A DNA stretch of 64,000 nt from Lysobacteraceae bacterium (GTDB taxonomy: Bacteria > Bdellovibrionota > UBA1018 > JAGTJX01): NCBI GenBank assembly GCA_023657465.1, contig JAGTJX010000004.1, positions 218,904 to 282,903 of the forward strand, in the 5' to 3' direction. This document shows positions 42,595 to 51,431 of the stretch, in pieces (position 1 is the first letter of the stretch; each line of letters opens with the position of its first letter). Made by a program: the position numbers and the translations under genes. The notes beneath the pieces were generated by a model that saw only the letters and a program-made list of their open reading frames with translations, searched no databases and had not been told where the DNA came from.

Positions 42595-43472
42595 TCGAAT
42601 CTCAAGTTTCTTTTCTTAATGACGCCTCCACGTACATCATTGACAGTGTGTTCGATGATGACGGCTTTCTCGTCGAGCTTGGATACTTCAGTTTTGAGTC
42701 TTAAGAGTTCAAGTCTAGTGACGACTGAATAGAGGATGTCGATATTGGAGGATGGATGAGAGGACGATCTGTAGCCACCTTTTCCGAGATAGACGGTTAC
42801 GCCACGACCCAACTGCTCTTGAATCATTTTTTTGATTCCGACGTTCTCTTCAGAGATGATGGTGACCCCTGTGTATTCTTCAATTCCAGTGAAGACATAA
42901 TCCACGGTCTTGGTCGCTGTGAAGTAGGTGAGGACTGAATACATCGCTGATTCCAGTCCGAATACGAATGCCGCAGCAAAGAAGATGAATAAGTTAATGA
43001 GAAGAATCATGTTACCGATTGAGAGAGAGGTCATGCGTCTCATGACGAGCGCTAGAATCTCAGTACCATCAATCACCGCTCCAGAACGCATCGCAATTCC
43101 TAATCCAAGTCCAATGAGTAAACCACCGAACACAGCGATGAGAGTTTTGTCGCTAGTGATAGGATTTATTTTTACGATGAGAAGCCAAAGACTGAGGAAG
43201 ACAATTCCAAAGAATGTACGAAAAGCGAACTCTTTTGAAAGGTGCTTATTGGCTAAAATAATAAACGGTAAATTCAATATGAAAACTGTTGCAGAGATCG
43301 GGACAGTCAAAACTTCCTTCATTAGAAGCGCTACGCCTGTAATACCGCCATCAACGAAGTGATTAGGTATTAAAAAGCCTCTCAGTCCTATGGCTGCAGT
43401 GAGGGTTCCTATAGCAAGTCCAAGGATTTCTTTAAACGAGATGAGAGAGGTTATATTTTTTTTTCGGGTCAT
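42591..43472 (-). CDS. YitT family membrane protein with C-terminal DUF2179 domain
   Basis: This 293-residue protein has five or six N-terminal helices with the YitT pattern (LRGFLIPNHFVDGGITGVALLMKEV, GSAVIDGTEILALVM-like segment). A cytosolic DUF2179 domain follows (about residues 205-293: GVTIISEENVGIKKMIQEQLGRGVTVYLGKGGY). The function is unknown. A TTGTGT-N18-TATAAT promoter precedes it on the minus strand and overlaps operator-like site 2, so the factor binding there could repress it. Confidence 0.9.
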   Translation of the reverse strand: MTRKKNITSLISFKEILGLAIGTLTAAIGLRGFLIPNHFVDGGITGVALLMKEVLTVPISATVFILNLPFIILANKHLSKEFAFRTFFGIVFLSLWLLIVKINPITSDKTLIAVFGGLLIGLGLGIAMRSGAVIDGTEILALVMRRMTSLSIGNMILLINLFIFFAAAFVFGLESAMYSVLTYFTATKTVDYVFTGIEEYTGVTIISEENVGIKKMIQEQLGRGVTVYLGKGGYRSSSHPSSNIDILYSVVTRLELLRLKTEVSKLDEKAVIIEHTVNDVRGGVIKKRNLRFD

Positions 43473-43485
43473 GAGCTTGTACGAG

Positions 43486-43515
43486 ATTATAGCTCGGGTG
43501 TCCTACAAGACACAA
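43486..43515 (-). promoter_or_regulatory. Sigma-70 type promoter for YitT-family gene
   Basis: On the minus strand, TTGTGT (43510-43515), 18 bases and a perfect TATAAT (43486-43491) lie 14 bases before the start codon at 43472. The dyad at 43498-43513 sits inside the spacer and -35 box. Confidence 0.55.
43498..43513. promoter_or_regulatory. Operator-like dyad GTGTC-N6-GACAC, site 2
   Basis: GTGTC-CTACAA-GACAC is a perfect 5-6-5 dyad. It ends 2 bases before the -35 box of the plus-strand gene at 43570, with the centre about 46.5 bp before the predicted start. It also overlaps the minus-strand YitT promoter. Confidence 0.6.
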
Positions 43516-43545
43516 TTGAGATCGTAGTTTGATTCGCTGTAAACT
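43516..43545 (+). promoter_or_regulatory. Promoter for small secreted protein gene at 43570
   Basis: TTGAGA-N18-TAAACT, with the start expected near 43552 just before the GAGAAGGAGA ribosome binding site. It is preceded by the dyad at 43498-43513. Confidence 0.45.
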
Positions 43546-43569
43546 CTTTAGAGAAGGAGACTCCACCAG

Positions 43570-43926
43570 GTGACTCGAATTTTTATCTTATTTTTTCTAT
43601 TGCCTTCAAACATATTCGCAGGGGATCAATGTGATCTCAGTCAATCTGTTGGAGTTCAGTTACCCAGTGGACAGATTCTTGGAATCAAAGACCTGGTTGC
43701 TGATTTCACTCTCAAAGTCACTCAGATCAGTTGCTCCAAGGGTGCGAATGGCGACGATTGCAACGGAGCACTCGATCCGAACTCTCAAATTTTGGATATT
43801 GTCAAAACACAATTAGCTTCAAAACTTAAGGTCGACAAATCGAGTCTTAAGTATATTAAAAAACCAAATATGAGGCAGCCCGCAAGCCAGTCATACAGTA
43901 ATGATCTCTACGGCAAGTGCATCTAG
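43570..43926 (+). CDS. Small secreted protein of unknown function
   Basis: The product has 118 residues with a GTG start (after GAGAAGGAGA) and a signal peptide (TRIFILFFLLPSNIFAGDQ). The mature part has five Cys residues (DQCDLSQS, ISCSKGANGDDCNG, LYGKC). The frame ends 1 base from the convergent giant lipoprotein gene. No family is recognised. It shares the TGTC-N6-GACA promoter layout with other small secreted proteins in the window. Confidence 0.75.
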   Translation: MTRIFILFFLLPSNIFAGDQCDLSQSVGVQLPSGQILGIKDLVADFTLKVTQISCSKGANGDDCNGALDPNSQILDIVKTQLASKLKVDKSSLKYIKKPNMRQPASQSYSNDLYGKCI

Positions 43927-46900
43927 CTACTGCGTTCGAAGCGGTTCATCTGGCTTGGCATTGAGTGAGCGTTGAATCTCGGCGAAGATCTTCAAAATGT
44001 TGAGTTTATTCGCCTGGAAGCTCTGAGGTGTCGCTAACCACTTATTAAATGAAGTAGTGCCTTCAACAGGAATCTCACCTTTTGCTAGCATGTAGGTAAA
44101 TGCCTTATCCAAAATGTATTCATTGGTTACGTTCTTAGCGACTTCAGCGATTTTAGTTTTAAAGATTGGGAACGCATCAGAAACTTCGTCAAATCTCGGA
44201 CTCATTAGGGTCCATGAGCCGAGATCGAGTGTGCCGCTCATGTTCTGGTCGAATCTCTGAACGAGTGCTTCAATGTACTGAAGTAGAACCATGAATGTCC
44301 TCGTATCAGCAGAGGTCATCCACTTCGCATCCACTGTCACAGCATATGCATCTGCGCAGAACTCGATGAGGTCTCTAAAGAGCTTCTTATCGACGTCGTT
44401 TAGGTTCTTATAGAATCTCGCCATATTGGGGAGAGACTTCCAGAAGATTTCTGCATTTGCGAAAAACACTTTTCGGTAGCACTCGCTCTCAATGAACGGA
44501 TATCCATAACCTGATCCTTTGAGATTGGGGCAGCGTTCAGCCAGAATCTTGTTGGGTTTTAGGGACATGGTGCTACCTGACTTCAAGTAAGTAATGAGCT
44601 CAGAGAACTCAGCTACATCGATGAGTGTTTGGCCGCGTGCCGAAGGAGTGAAGTGAGTGCCTTCGAAGAAACGCTTGCCGTGAATATTCTGAGTGAGTGG
44701 GTCGATGATGAAGAGTTCAAGCCCTAAGTCTCTGACGTCATCTATAAAAATTTTCATCTCTTCTTCGTTGATACCCGTGTATGCCTGAGCGCGAGATGCA
44801 TCCTTGGCATATCCTCGAATGATGGACTTCGTGAGGATGCGTAACCAGTGAGTTTCTGAAATAGAATTGATCGTGAGGTTTTGAGTTTCGTTCAACTTAG
44901 GGAAATAAACTTCTTCTCCACTGGCTGGAAGCATAGGTTGAGCATAGAAAATCAGCTCCCTCAAGCCTGCGGCATGTGCTTTGGATAAACCCAAAGTCCC
45001 TAGAGTCGTCGTGTTTCTTAGGACTTTTACGAGATTGAACTTCCAAATCTGCAATTGATAAGGATCGGATTTGGAGGGAGTTTTGTTGAGAGTGCAGTCA
45101 AAGAACATCGTGTTCTCTTGAGAGTTGGGGGTGAGGAATTGAGGGTACTTCTCTTTAATACAATCAGTGAGTGAAAACAGTTTAGGGAGAACTGTTTGGA
45201 TAGCGACATATCGATCCAACTCTGCTTGAAGTTGCAAGAGCGCTGCTGACCTAATTCCGAAGTTGAGTACTTCAGTCTCAGTATAAGAATCAATGTTCTT
45301 AGCGCTGATCAGTCTTGCGGAAAGTGGCCCAATGAACGCACTCAATGTTTCTTTCTTCACAGCGACTGGCATTTCGTCAGGTTGTAGTCCATTCACGATA
45401 TTCTTGAGTTGTCTGACGGTGAGAGCCTTACTTGGTCTAGTTTGTACAACATAATTCAACCAACCTAATAGTTCTCTGATTGCTGAGTCGAAGGAGTTGA
45501 GCGCTGATCCTTTGTAAACATACTGTCCGCTTGTTGAGAGTTTCTTGGTTTTAGAAAACGCGCTTAAGCCTAGTTGAATCGACTTCGAAGCGATGGCCCA
45601 GTCACTAGGTTGAATACTTGCAGTATTCGGAAGAGTAAATGCGCTGACAATCTCCTGTACCCAAGATTCTCTTGATATGAATAAACGAGTTCCGTCACTT
45701 GGAGTCTTCTTATGGATTTCTTTTACTAGACTCGAGATGAGTATCCAAGTCATTTGACCTGAAAGTTTAGTGAGGACCTTGGAGAGGTTGCCAATCGCGA
45801 TATTGAACTGGTCAATCTTAAGCTGTGAGTCCGAAGGCGTGATCGGGAGTTGATGATAAACGGGAATCGCAGCTAGTCTCAGATCTCTGATCCAAGTGAG
45901 TATCTTCTTCAGTTCTGAAGCTGTCGTGGTCGAAGCTTCACCACCAGCGATTGGTGTTTTGAACTTGAGTAGGGTCTGCTCGAATGAGCTTGGGATTAAA
46001 TCCTTAACGGAGCTGAATTCGATTTTTTGGTTCTGGTTGGTTTTCTGAATCCAAGTGAAGAGGTTTGAAGCGGTATTAATTGCATGATCGATCTCATCAT
46101 TGATAGATGGGCTCAGCCATTCATTTTCTTTTACGGAGAGAAGGGGATTGATTGCGCTCTTCACTCTGAATGAACTCATCATGAGCTTTACGAGAGGTTT
46201 CCAGTCTGCTCTCTCAATGGAGGTGCGCTTCGATCCTAGAGACCATTGAAACACTCTCATGTATGAATCAAATTGAGCTGTGAAGGTTTCAATTTCTTGA
46301 GAGTGGAATTGGCTTTGAATAGCGATGAGGAAGTTTTTGAGGTCTTTGAATTCAAATGAAGAAGCAGACTCAGAGAGTCGTTCTGCCCAGTTATCGAGAA
46401 CGGATTCCAACACAACGAAGGCTTCTTCGTTGGTCTTAAGCGTGATAGGGAAATAGGGTTTGAGCTTCACTCCGGATTCATGAAAACGATTCGCCCAGAG
46501 TTTGCACTTCTCCATGTCTTGTTTCGTAAGATCAAGGTTTGCGCTACCGAACCAGGCCTTCTTGAAAATGAGAAACTGTTCGAATACTTCTGGCTTGATG
46601 GAGGCGAGATCTGCTTGGTGGAGTTGCTTGAGCAAATCCATGAGATCAATGGCCTTGAGAGCTTGATCAGGATTGCGATCAATCGCAGAGTTCAGGAGGT
46701 CAGTGGTGCTTTGGTAAACTTGTTCCCAAGCTGCAAACCCAGGAACATCGAAGAAGCCTCCGGGTTCACCCGCCCAACGTCTGGCTGCTCTTCCCATTTT
46801 GAGTGCTTGGTAGGAAGTGAGTAAGATGGGTTTCCAATCCGTGGGTTTAATTTGTTCAGGTGTCTTGGAAATGAGGACTTTCAGACCAGTCTCGATCAGT

Positions 46901-47529
46901 GGCTTACGATTCAACCAGTACGCGAGAGTAGGAGAATCAATCGAGAGTTGAATCTCGCGTGCAAACCTCAGTGCACTCTCGATGGTGTAGGCAGTCTTGG
47001 CTTGCGAAAGAGTATCACCTAAGAGTTCAGCCGAAAGACGCGCGCGCTCAATCGCTGCATCTGAACTACTACTGATACTTAGTGGTAAGTCGGTACGGAT
47101 GAGCTGCGAGACGTTCTTTAGTGCAGTTAGAAATTTTCTGAATGATTCAATCTCTAGGGTAGTGATTTGGGAAGGAGTGCCTCCAAAAAGAGCGGACTTG
47201 AGAGTCAGTGTCTCAGTGATCATTTCCGGTCTTAGATTCTTGCCATCCATGATGAATCGCTCGACGAAACGCTTGAGTTCGTCTTGAGTATAGATTCCTT
47301 CAGATTGTCCTGAGGTGCGTTCGGTGAAAAGTTTGAGTGAGTCTTGTATGCAGTCGAATACAGCGTCGGTTTCTTTTTCGCTCGCTCGACCGTCAAAATA
47401 ATCGTTCAAAGTCCCCGGCACTTTCTTCATGCAGGAGCCCACAGCCATCTCACGCTTTTCAGGAGCGTTATCACCGCCGCCGCAGGCGACTAACGCAGTA
47501 AGACAGAGCAGGGTTAAAATGAGTCTCAT
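43927..47529 (-). CDS. Very large helical lipoprotein (1200 residues), unknown function
   Basis: A lipoprotein signal, MRLILTLLCLTALVAC with Cys16 followed by GGGD, is at the start. The rest is almost entirely predicted helices, with recurring segments of roughly 100-130 residues that share patterns such as SxxDWxxLxxxxxxxxxxxxP and W-rich linkers (for example KPTDWKPILLTSYQALKMGR, ERADWKPLVKLMMSSFRVK, QPSDWAIASKSIQLGLSAF). This suggests a solenoid of divergent repeats. No membrane helix lies inside. It is probably anchored in the outer membrane facing the periplasm or surface. It is likely restricted to this lineage, but I could not check that. Confidence 0.85.
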   Translation of the reverse strand: MRLILTLLCLTALVACGGGDNAPEKREMAVGSCMKKVPGTLNDYFDGRASEKETDAVFDCIQDSLKLFTERTSGQSEGIYTQDELKRFVERFIMDGKNLRPEMITETLTLKSALFGGTPSQITTLEIESFRKFLTALKNVSQLIRTDLPLSISSSSDAAIERARLSAELLGDTLSQAKTAYTIESALRFAREIQLSIDSPTLAYWLNRKPLIETGLKVLISKTPEQIKPTDWKPILLTSYQALKMGRAARRWAGEPGGFFDVPGFAAWEQVYQSTTDLLNSAIDRNPDQALKAIDLMDLLKQLHQADLASIKPEVFEQFLIFKKAWFGSANLDLTKQDMEKCKLWANRFHESGVKLKPYFPITLKTNEEAFVVLESVLDNWAERLSESASSFEFKDLKNFLIAIQSQFHSQEIETFTAQFDSYMRVFQWSLGSKRTSIERADWKPLVKLMMSSFRVKSAINPLLSVKENEWLSPSINDEIDHAINTASNLFTWIQKTNQNQKIEFSSVKDLIPSSFEQTLLKFKTPIAGGEASTTTASELKKILTWIRDLRLAAIPVYHQLPITPSDSQLKIDQFNIAIGNLSKVLTKLSGQMTWILISSLVKEIHKKTPSDGTRLFISRESWVQEIVSAFTLPNTASIQPSDWAIASKSIQLGLSAFSKTKKLSTSGQYVYKGSALNSFDSAIRELLGWLNYVVQTRPSKALTVRQLKNIVNGLQPDEMPVAVKKETLSAFIGPLSARLISAKNIDSYTETEVLNFGIRSAALLQLQAELDRYVAIQTVLPKLFSLTDCIKEKYPQFLTPNSQENTMFFDCTLNKTPSKSDPYQLQIWKFNLVKVLRNTTTLGTLGLSKAHAAGLRELIFYAQPMLPASGEEVYFPKLNETQNLTINSISETHWLRILTKSIIRGYAKDASRAQAYTGINEEEMKIFIDDVRDLGLELFIIDPLTQNIHGKRFFEGTHFTPSARGQTLIDVAEFSELITYLKSGSTMSLKPNKILAERCPNLKGSGYGYPFIESECYRKVFFANAEIFWKSLPNMARFYKNLNDVDKKLFRDLIEFCADAYAVTVDAKWMTSADTRTFMVLLQYIEALVQRFDQNMSGTLDLGSWTLMSPRFDEVSDAFPIFKTKIAEVAKNVTNEYILDKAFTYMLAKGEIPVEGTTSFNKWLATPQSFQANKLNILKIFAEIQRSLNAKPDEPLRTQ

Positions 47530-47637
47530 TCGAGACGGAAACTTACACTAGGGGGTAGCGTCAGTAAAACAATAAAGTGAAAGAGTCTTAATTAAATTAT
47601 ACTTGTAGTTTCAAGTAGTTATAGTTATTTTTAATAG

Positions 47638-48720
47638 GTGAGAGCTTGCCTAATTCCTATTCTTGTTTTTGCCACTGTTTTTACACAAAACATTGAGCCT
47701 AGTTTTGCAGCAAAAGTTTTAGATAAAAACCATTTTTTGAAGTCGCGAGCACCTCTCGCTAAGGATCAAGAGACCCTGCTGAGACGTGCTTTTTACACTT
47801 ACATCTTAAACAGGCCAGAAGCGCTATACCGATGCGTATCCAGTATAGTCATGCAAACTCGTTTTTCAGATTTGAAGAAGAAGCCTGAACTTTTTGAGAT
47901 TTTCATGCTCTTAAGATCTCGAACCCTCTCCCCAACTCCAGAAATGAGTCTGCCGTTCATCAACGACGCAGCGTCGTTTGCTGAGATCTGCCCTGTGAAG
48001 TACGGAGTCTGTCAGGGAATTACGAACCTGGATCGAAAGCTCGCGATGTTGATTTATTACGATCCGAAGAATGTATCGAATCAGCCCCTACCTCCAGTAG
48101 ACAATCCAGAAGCTCGGTTTACTTACTTCGAATCGGTCATCGCTCAAGTGATGAGAGGCAAGCCTATGGTCGTTGCTGGCTACGGTAATCTTCTCAGTTT
48201 TGCTCAGGATCCTGTGGGACGAAGAGTGCTCATTGAAGCTGCAATGAAACTCTGGGCTTCAGAAAACGCGACATTGCCTTCAATTACTCAAGTGCTTCAA
48301 GCAATTAAGCATACGGTTTCAAAAAAAGAAGTGTCTGAACTCCACACCCGTCTCAGTGAGAGAATTGCGCTGAATTACTCGCCGATTATTTATTTGGCGA
48401 GATCACCTCAAGAAGCGAAGCAGAAGTGGATTCATGTACTGCAGGTGATCTCAGTGACTGCGAAAGACCCTAAGAATGGCTCTTATCGCATTCAGGTCAA
48501 GGACCCTAACTTCTATGCCGTTCAAGATCGTATTCGATTCATTGAGATGGATGGTAAAGGAAAAGCTACTTACGGCAACGCTCCACTCACTGAGATCGAT
48601 ATCGCACCAGGTGATGATCTTGAGATCGCAAGGTTTCTCGTTAATACGATTCAGTTCTGCAGAGATAACCCAATCTTCTGCACGATTCCAGGAACCCCGC
48701 CTTCTTTGATGAAGAACTAG
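47638..48720 (+). CDS. Secreted protein of unknown function
   Basis: The product has 360 residues with a GTG start and a signal peptide (RACLIPILVFATVFTQNIEPSFAAK). The mature part is mixed alpha/beta with Cys pairs (CPVKYGVCQG and QFCRDNPIFC). Near residues 245-300 (WIHVLQVISVTAKDPKNGSYRIQVKDPNFY) it resembles papain-like or C39-like folds in outline, but I cannot confirm catalytic residues. It is divergent from the giant lipoprotein. Its TAG stop lies in the left arm of the palindromic element downstream. Confidence 0.78.
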   Translation: MRACLIPILVFATVFTQNIEPSFAAKVLDKNHFLKSRAPLAKDQETLLRRAFYTYILNRPEALYRCVSSIVMQTRFSDLKKKPELFEIFMLLRSRTLSPTPEMSLPFINDAASFAEICPVKYGVCQGITNLDRKLAMLIYYDPKNVSNQPLPPVDNPEARFTYFESVIAQVMRGKPMVVAGYGNLLSFAQDPVGRRVLIEAAMKLWASENATLPSITQVLQAIKHTVSKKEVSELHTRLSERIALNYSPIIYLARSPQEAKQKWIHVLQVISVTAKDPKNGSYRIQVKDPNFYAVQDRIRFIEMDGKGKATYGNAPLTEIDIAPGDDLEIARFLVNTIQFCRDNPIFCTIPGTPPSLMKN

Positions 48721-48903
48721 CCCTCTCTTTAATTTTATGGGTACCTCAAGAGGCTCATGTAAGCGGATGCGTCCTCTTACTTTTATGTAGGAATCGCATC
48801 CAACTCTATAAAATCTCGTACTACTTCAAAAAATAAAAGTGAGATGTACATGCGAAGCAGGAGCTGTACTTTTAAGGTGCCCAATAAATTAAAGAGAGGG
48901 CTA
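48718..48903. repeat. Long palindromic structured element, copy 2 (inverted orientation)
   Basis: It lies between two convergent genes. Outer arms 48718-48746 and 48875-48903 (29 bp, three mismatches) each begin with the TAG stop of the gene on that side and are unrelated in sequence to the arms of copy 1. Inside are block 2 (48750-48773) and block 1 (48846-48866), both identical to copy 1 on the opposite strand. Block 3 (48794-48817) is 19/24 identical. Inner arms share ACTTTTAT (around 48778-48786 and 48833-48840). Compared with copy 1, the middle stem is missing. GGATGCG in block 3 is complementary to CGCATCC in block 2. Confidence 0.85.
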
Positions 48904-49617
48904 TTTTTTCTTAATGAGCCAATTCCTGACTCTGTTCTGAAGTTCGATGTCGCTTGGATCGAAGGTGCCATAGATGCGGTAGGTTTCTTGTGTGGCTCCT
49001 GGCTTAAGGAAATTCTCAGACACTGTGAGAAGTGCAGGGGTAGTTCTGCCTGTGATTTTCTCAAACTCAGGATCTTTGAAATAAAAAATACTTCCTCTGG
49101 AGATTAAGTTTTTTGAACTAAACCAAAGTCCCATTTCATCAATCTTATTCCACTCGAGTGGATACGAGATTTCTGCGCGAGCTTGCGTGGCAGGAACTTT
49201 ATAAAGTGGCGTTGAACTCTTGTCCGAATGTTTCTGAGGAGCATATCGATCTAGTAGAGTCACCAAGCGTTCTTTAGTGGGCGGCTTAATCATGTAGTCC
49301 ATTGCACCCGATTCAAGTGCATTGGAGATCACTTCAGTGTCGTCGTGTCTTGAAAGAATCACGATCGGAAGTGAGCCGTGATGAGCCATCAGAATGGCTT
49401 CAACAAGAATGAGTCCTGATTGAGACTCGCCGATGTCAAGATCGATGAGACATAAATCTGGTTGAAATTCTTCCACTTCTTTCAGGAAAGATTCTGGATC
49501 AGTAGTCGTTTTCACTTCGTATCCCATGTAGGTGACATGTCGTTTGATGAGTGCATTGATCTCTGGGTCATCATCGATGGTGAGAATTTTCTTTTTCACT
49601 TCTTTTTTTATTTCCAT
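48901..49617 (-). CDS. Response regulator with C-terminal output domain (PilZ-like?)
   Basis: This is a 238-residue protein. The receiver domain covers residues 9-130 (DDD 15-17, phospho-acceptor D59, SRHDD in the Thr/Ser position, KPPTKERL). The C-terminal part of about 100 residues (EISYPLEWNKIDEMGLWFSSKNLISRGS and later) is a beta-rich domain that may be PilZ-like but lacks an obvious RxxxR motif. The start overlaps the end of another receiver protein gene (49608-50294). Both are probably partners of the HPt protein and hybrid kinase encoded divergently. Confidence 0.85.
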   Translation of the reverse strand: MEIKKEVKKKILTIDDDPEINALIKRHVTYMGYEVKTTTDPESFLKEVEEFQPDLCLIDLDIGESQSGLILVEAILMAHHGSLPIVILSRHDDTEVISNALESGAMDYMIKPPTKERLVTLLDRYAPQKHSDKSSTPLYKVPATQARAEISYPLEWNKIDEMGLWFSSKNLISRGSIFYFKDPEFEKITGRTTPALLTVSENFLKPGATQETYRIYGTFDPSDIELQNRVRNWLIKKK

Positions 49618-50294
49618 TGAGACAGAGTCTCCTGGATTTTCTTAAGAGTAGCAGACGATAATCCAAAAAAACTAATCGTCGAGGTGAAGAGATTGTCCAT
49701 GATGAGGTGACTGGGGTTTGAATTGATTTTGCAAATCGCTTTTTCAATCCCCAGAGTTTCAAAGACTCGTGCTTTTAGTTCGATGCGTGTATCTCCAGTA
49801 AGTTTGGCAGCGCATTCGACCATCACGTCCTTCTCGCCCATCTTAATCAGTGTTGAAGGGATTGTGATCTGAGTTTCGATAGGCTTCTCAAAAGTATGGC
49901 TGAGAGGTTGATTCTTATAAGATTTCAAGATGCGCTCAACCTTGTTCACAAGAGTGAACCTCGTGATGGGTTTGGTGAGGAAGTCGATTGCTCCTAGCTT
50001 AAGAGATTTGAGAACGGTCTGGCGATCGTTCTTCGAACTCATGATCATGATCGGAATGGACTTAAGCGTTTCAAGTTTTTTACGGATCTCCATGAAGTCT
50101 AATCCGCTTGCATCAGGTAGATTCAGATCGAGAAGAATGAGGTGAGGGAGTTTCTTCTGTAGCGCTGCAATTCCTAGAGCAATTGATTCGGCAGAATACG
50201 TCCTTGCCCCTGTCGACTCTAGAATGAGTCTAGTGAGTTTGATGAAGTCTTTGTCATCATCGATGACGAGTATTTCAAAACCTTGTAGTGACAC
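49608..50294 (-). CDS. Response regulator with C-terminal output domain
   Basis: This is a 228-residue protein. The receiver domain (residues 7-125) has DDD 12-14, phospho-acceptor D56 in ILLDLNLP, IMSSKND and FLTKPITRFT. The C-terminal 95 residues (PSTLIKMGEKDVMVECAAKLTGDTRIELKARVFETLG) form a beta-rich region similar in size to the one in the adjacent regulator; PilZ-like is possible. It is transcribed away from the HPt gene, with 70 bases between the starts. It overlaps the next gene by 10 bases. Confidence 0.86.
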   Translation of the reverse strand: MSLQGFEILVIDDDKDFIKLTRLILESTGARTYSAESIALGIAALQKKLPHLILLDLNLPDASGLDFMEIRKKLETLKSIPIMIMSSKNDRQTVLKSLKLGAIDFLTKPITRFTLVNKVERILKSYKNQPLSHTFEKPIETQITIPSTLIKMGEKDVMVECAAKLTGDTRIELKARVFETLGIEKAICKINSNPSHLIMDNLFTSTISFFGLSSATLKKIQETLSQWK

Positions 50295-50364
50295 GTAACC
50301 TTATCGACGAAAGTGCTTCATTCATCAACAATTTATTCCGAAAAGTCAGTTGAGGAAGTCTGTC

Positions 50365-50679
50365 ATGAGTCAAAAAATTGTCGTTAAAGTGGATGCCGAG
50401 ATTAAAGAACTGATTCCTGGGTATTTAGAAAACAGGAAAAAAGAAATCGCTGAGCTTGAGTCCTACTTCTCGAAGAAGGATTTTGATGCCATTGCCAAGA
50501 TCGGACACAAACTCAAAGGAAACGCTGCGGGATATGGATTCATTGAGTTAGGCGAAATTGCAATTCGGCTTGAGAGTGCATCAAAAAAATCAGACTTAAA
50601 CGTTGTAAAAAATTGCATTGATTCCATCAAAAGCTATCTAAGCTCAATCGAGATTGAATATGTCGAGGTCGCCGCATGA
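50365..50679 (+). CDS. Histidine phosphotransfer (HPt) protein
   Basis: This 104-residue HPt domain has the phospho-accepting His48 in AKIGHKLKGNAAGYGF. The ATG at 50365 follows GAGGAAG; the open frame begins 15 bases earlier. It relays phosphate between the hybrid kinase (next gene, 4-base overlap ATGA) and a separate receiver protein, probably one of the two encoded divergently. Confidence 0.93.
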   Translation: MSQKIVVKVDAEIKELIPGYLENRKKEIAELESYFSKKDFDAIAKIGHKLKGNAAGYGFIELGEIAIRLESASKKSDLNVVKNCIDSIKSYLSSIEIEYVEVAA

Positions 50680-51431
50680 AGTGGAGGCTGATCAATCCAA
50701 ATGCACCCCTTGCAACGCAGATTGCAACGCTTTCTGCGGGATTGGTCTTGGTCACAGCACTTCTTGTGATTCTTGTCTATCACTTGAGTATCAAGGATCT
50801 CTTGGTCTCTCAGGAAATGGAAATGCTCAGAAACCAAAATGCTCTCCTCATTCCAGATATCATTGACATCAGTGATGAGCTCAAAGGGGATGTCCAAAGA
50901 ATTGCAGCTGAAACACGAAATCAAAGCGGGAATACAGAAAGTTTTGAATTAGTTGTTAAGAAAATATTCCAAAACTCACGACACTTCGATGAAGCGGTAC
51001 TCATTAAATGGAACAAAGATAAGCCAGAGTTTAGAGCTGGATTGGCTTTTGATAAAAATAAATGGATTAAGACCAAACGACTTGCAGGTATTGAGCTCAT
51101 AAAAAACAAAGACATTGAGGTGAGCCCGCCTACTTTTGATGAGGGTGGAGTGCCTGTGCTTAGGGCTCAGAAGTCAATTTATAGTGCGCGCGGTGAATCC
51201 AAGTATTCAGTGCTTCTGCAAATCAAACTCATTCCAAAAATGTTTCCAATCGCAAATAAGCTAGGTCAGAAAATCAGTCTCTTACTGACCGATAGTAAAG
51301 GCAGATACCTCTATCGGTCTGTTGATGAGCTTGAGGACGGATTTCTGACCAAAGATTATCCTACGATTACGGATTTCTTCACTTCTCAGAGCGTTAGTCG
51401 CACTTTGATTGCAGATACTCCACGCGGGTAA
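50676..51431 (+). CDS. Hybrid histidine kinase, N-terminal sensor part (frameshifted)
   Basis: This frame encodes 251 residues: a membrane helix (about 14-36) and a periplasmic sensor region resembling a double-Cache domain. It ends at TAA (51429-51431) right after TPRG. The missing continuation of the sensor, the second membrane helix and the kinase are in the +1 frame (51409-53358). Removing one G from the GGG at 51426-51428 would give [12 protein letters not shown] and one continuous 894-residue kinase. The start overlaps the HPt gene (ATGA). Confidence 0.75.
   Translation: MKWRLINPNAPLATQIATLSAGLVLVTALLVILVYHLSIKDLLVSQEMEMLRNQNALLIPDIIDISDELKGDVQRIAAETRNQSGNTESFELVVKKIFQNSRHFDEAVLIKWNKDKPEFRAGLAFDKNKWIKTKRLAGIELIKNKDIEVSPPTFDEGGVPVLRAQKSIYSARGESKYSVLLQIKLIPKMFPIANKLGQKISLLLTDSKGRYLYRSVDELEDGFLTKDYPTITDFFTSQSVSRTLIADTPRG

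Noticed and set aside
47603-47618. ACTTG-N6-CAAGT dyad before the gene at 47638
   Set aside because: It has the same 5-6-5 geometry but different bases, and lies at or after the likely -10 box; it may be chance in AT-rich DNA.
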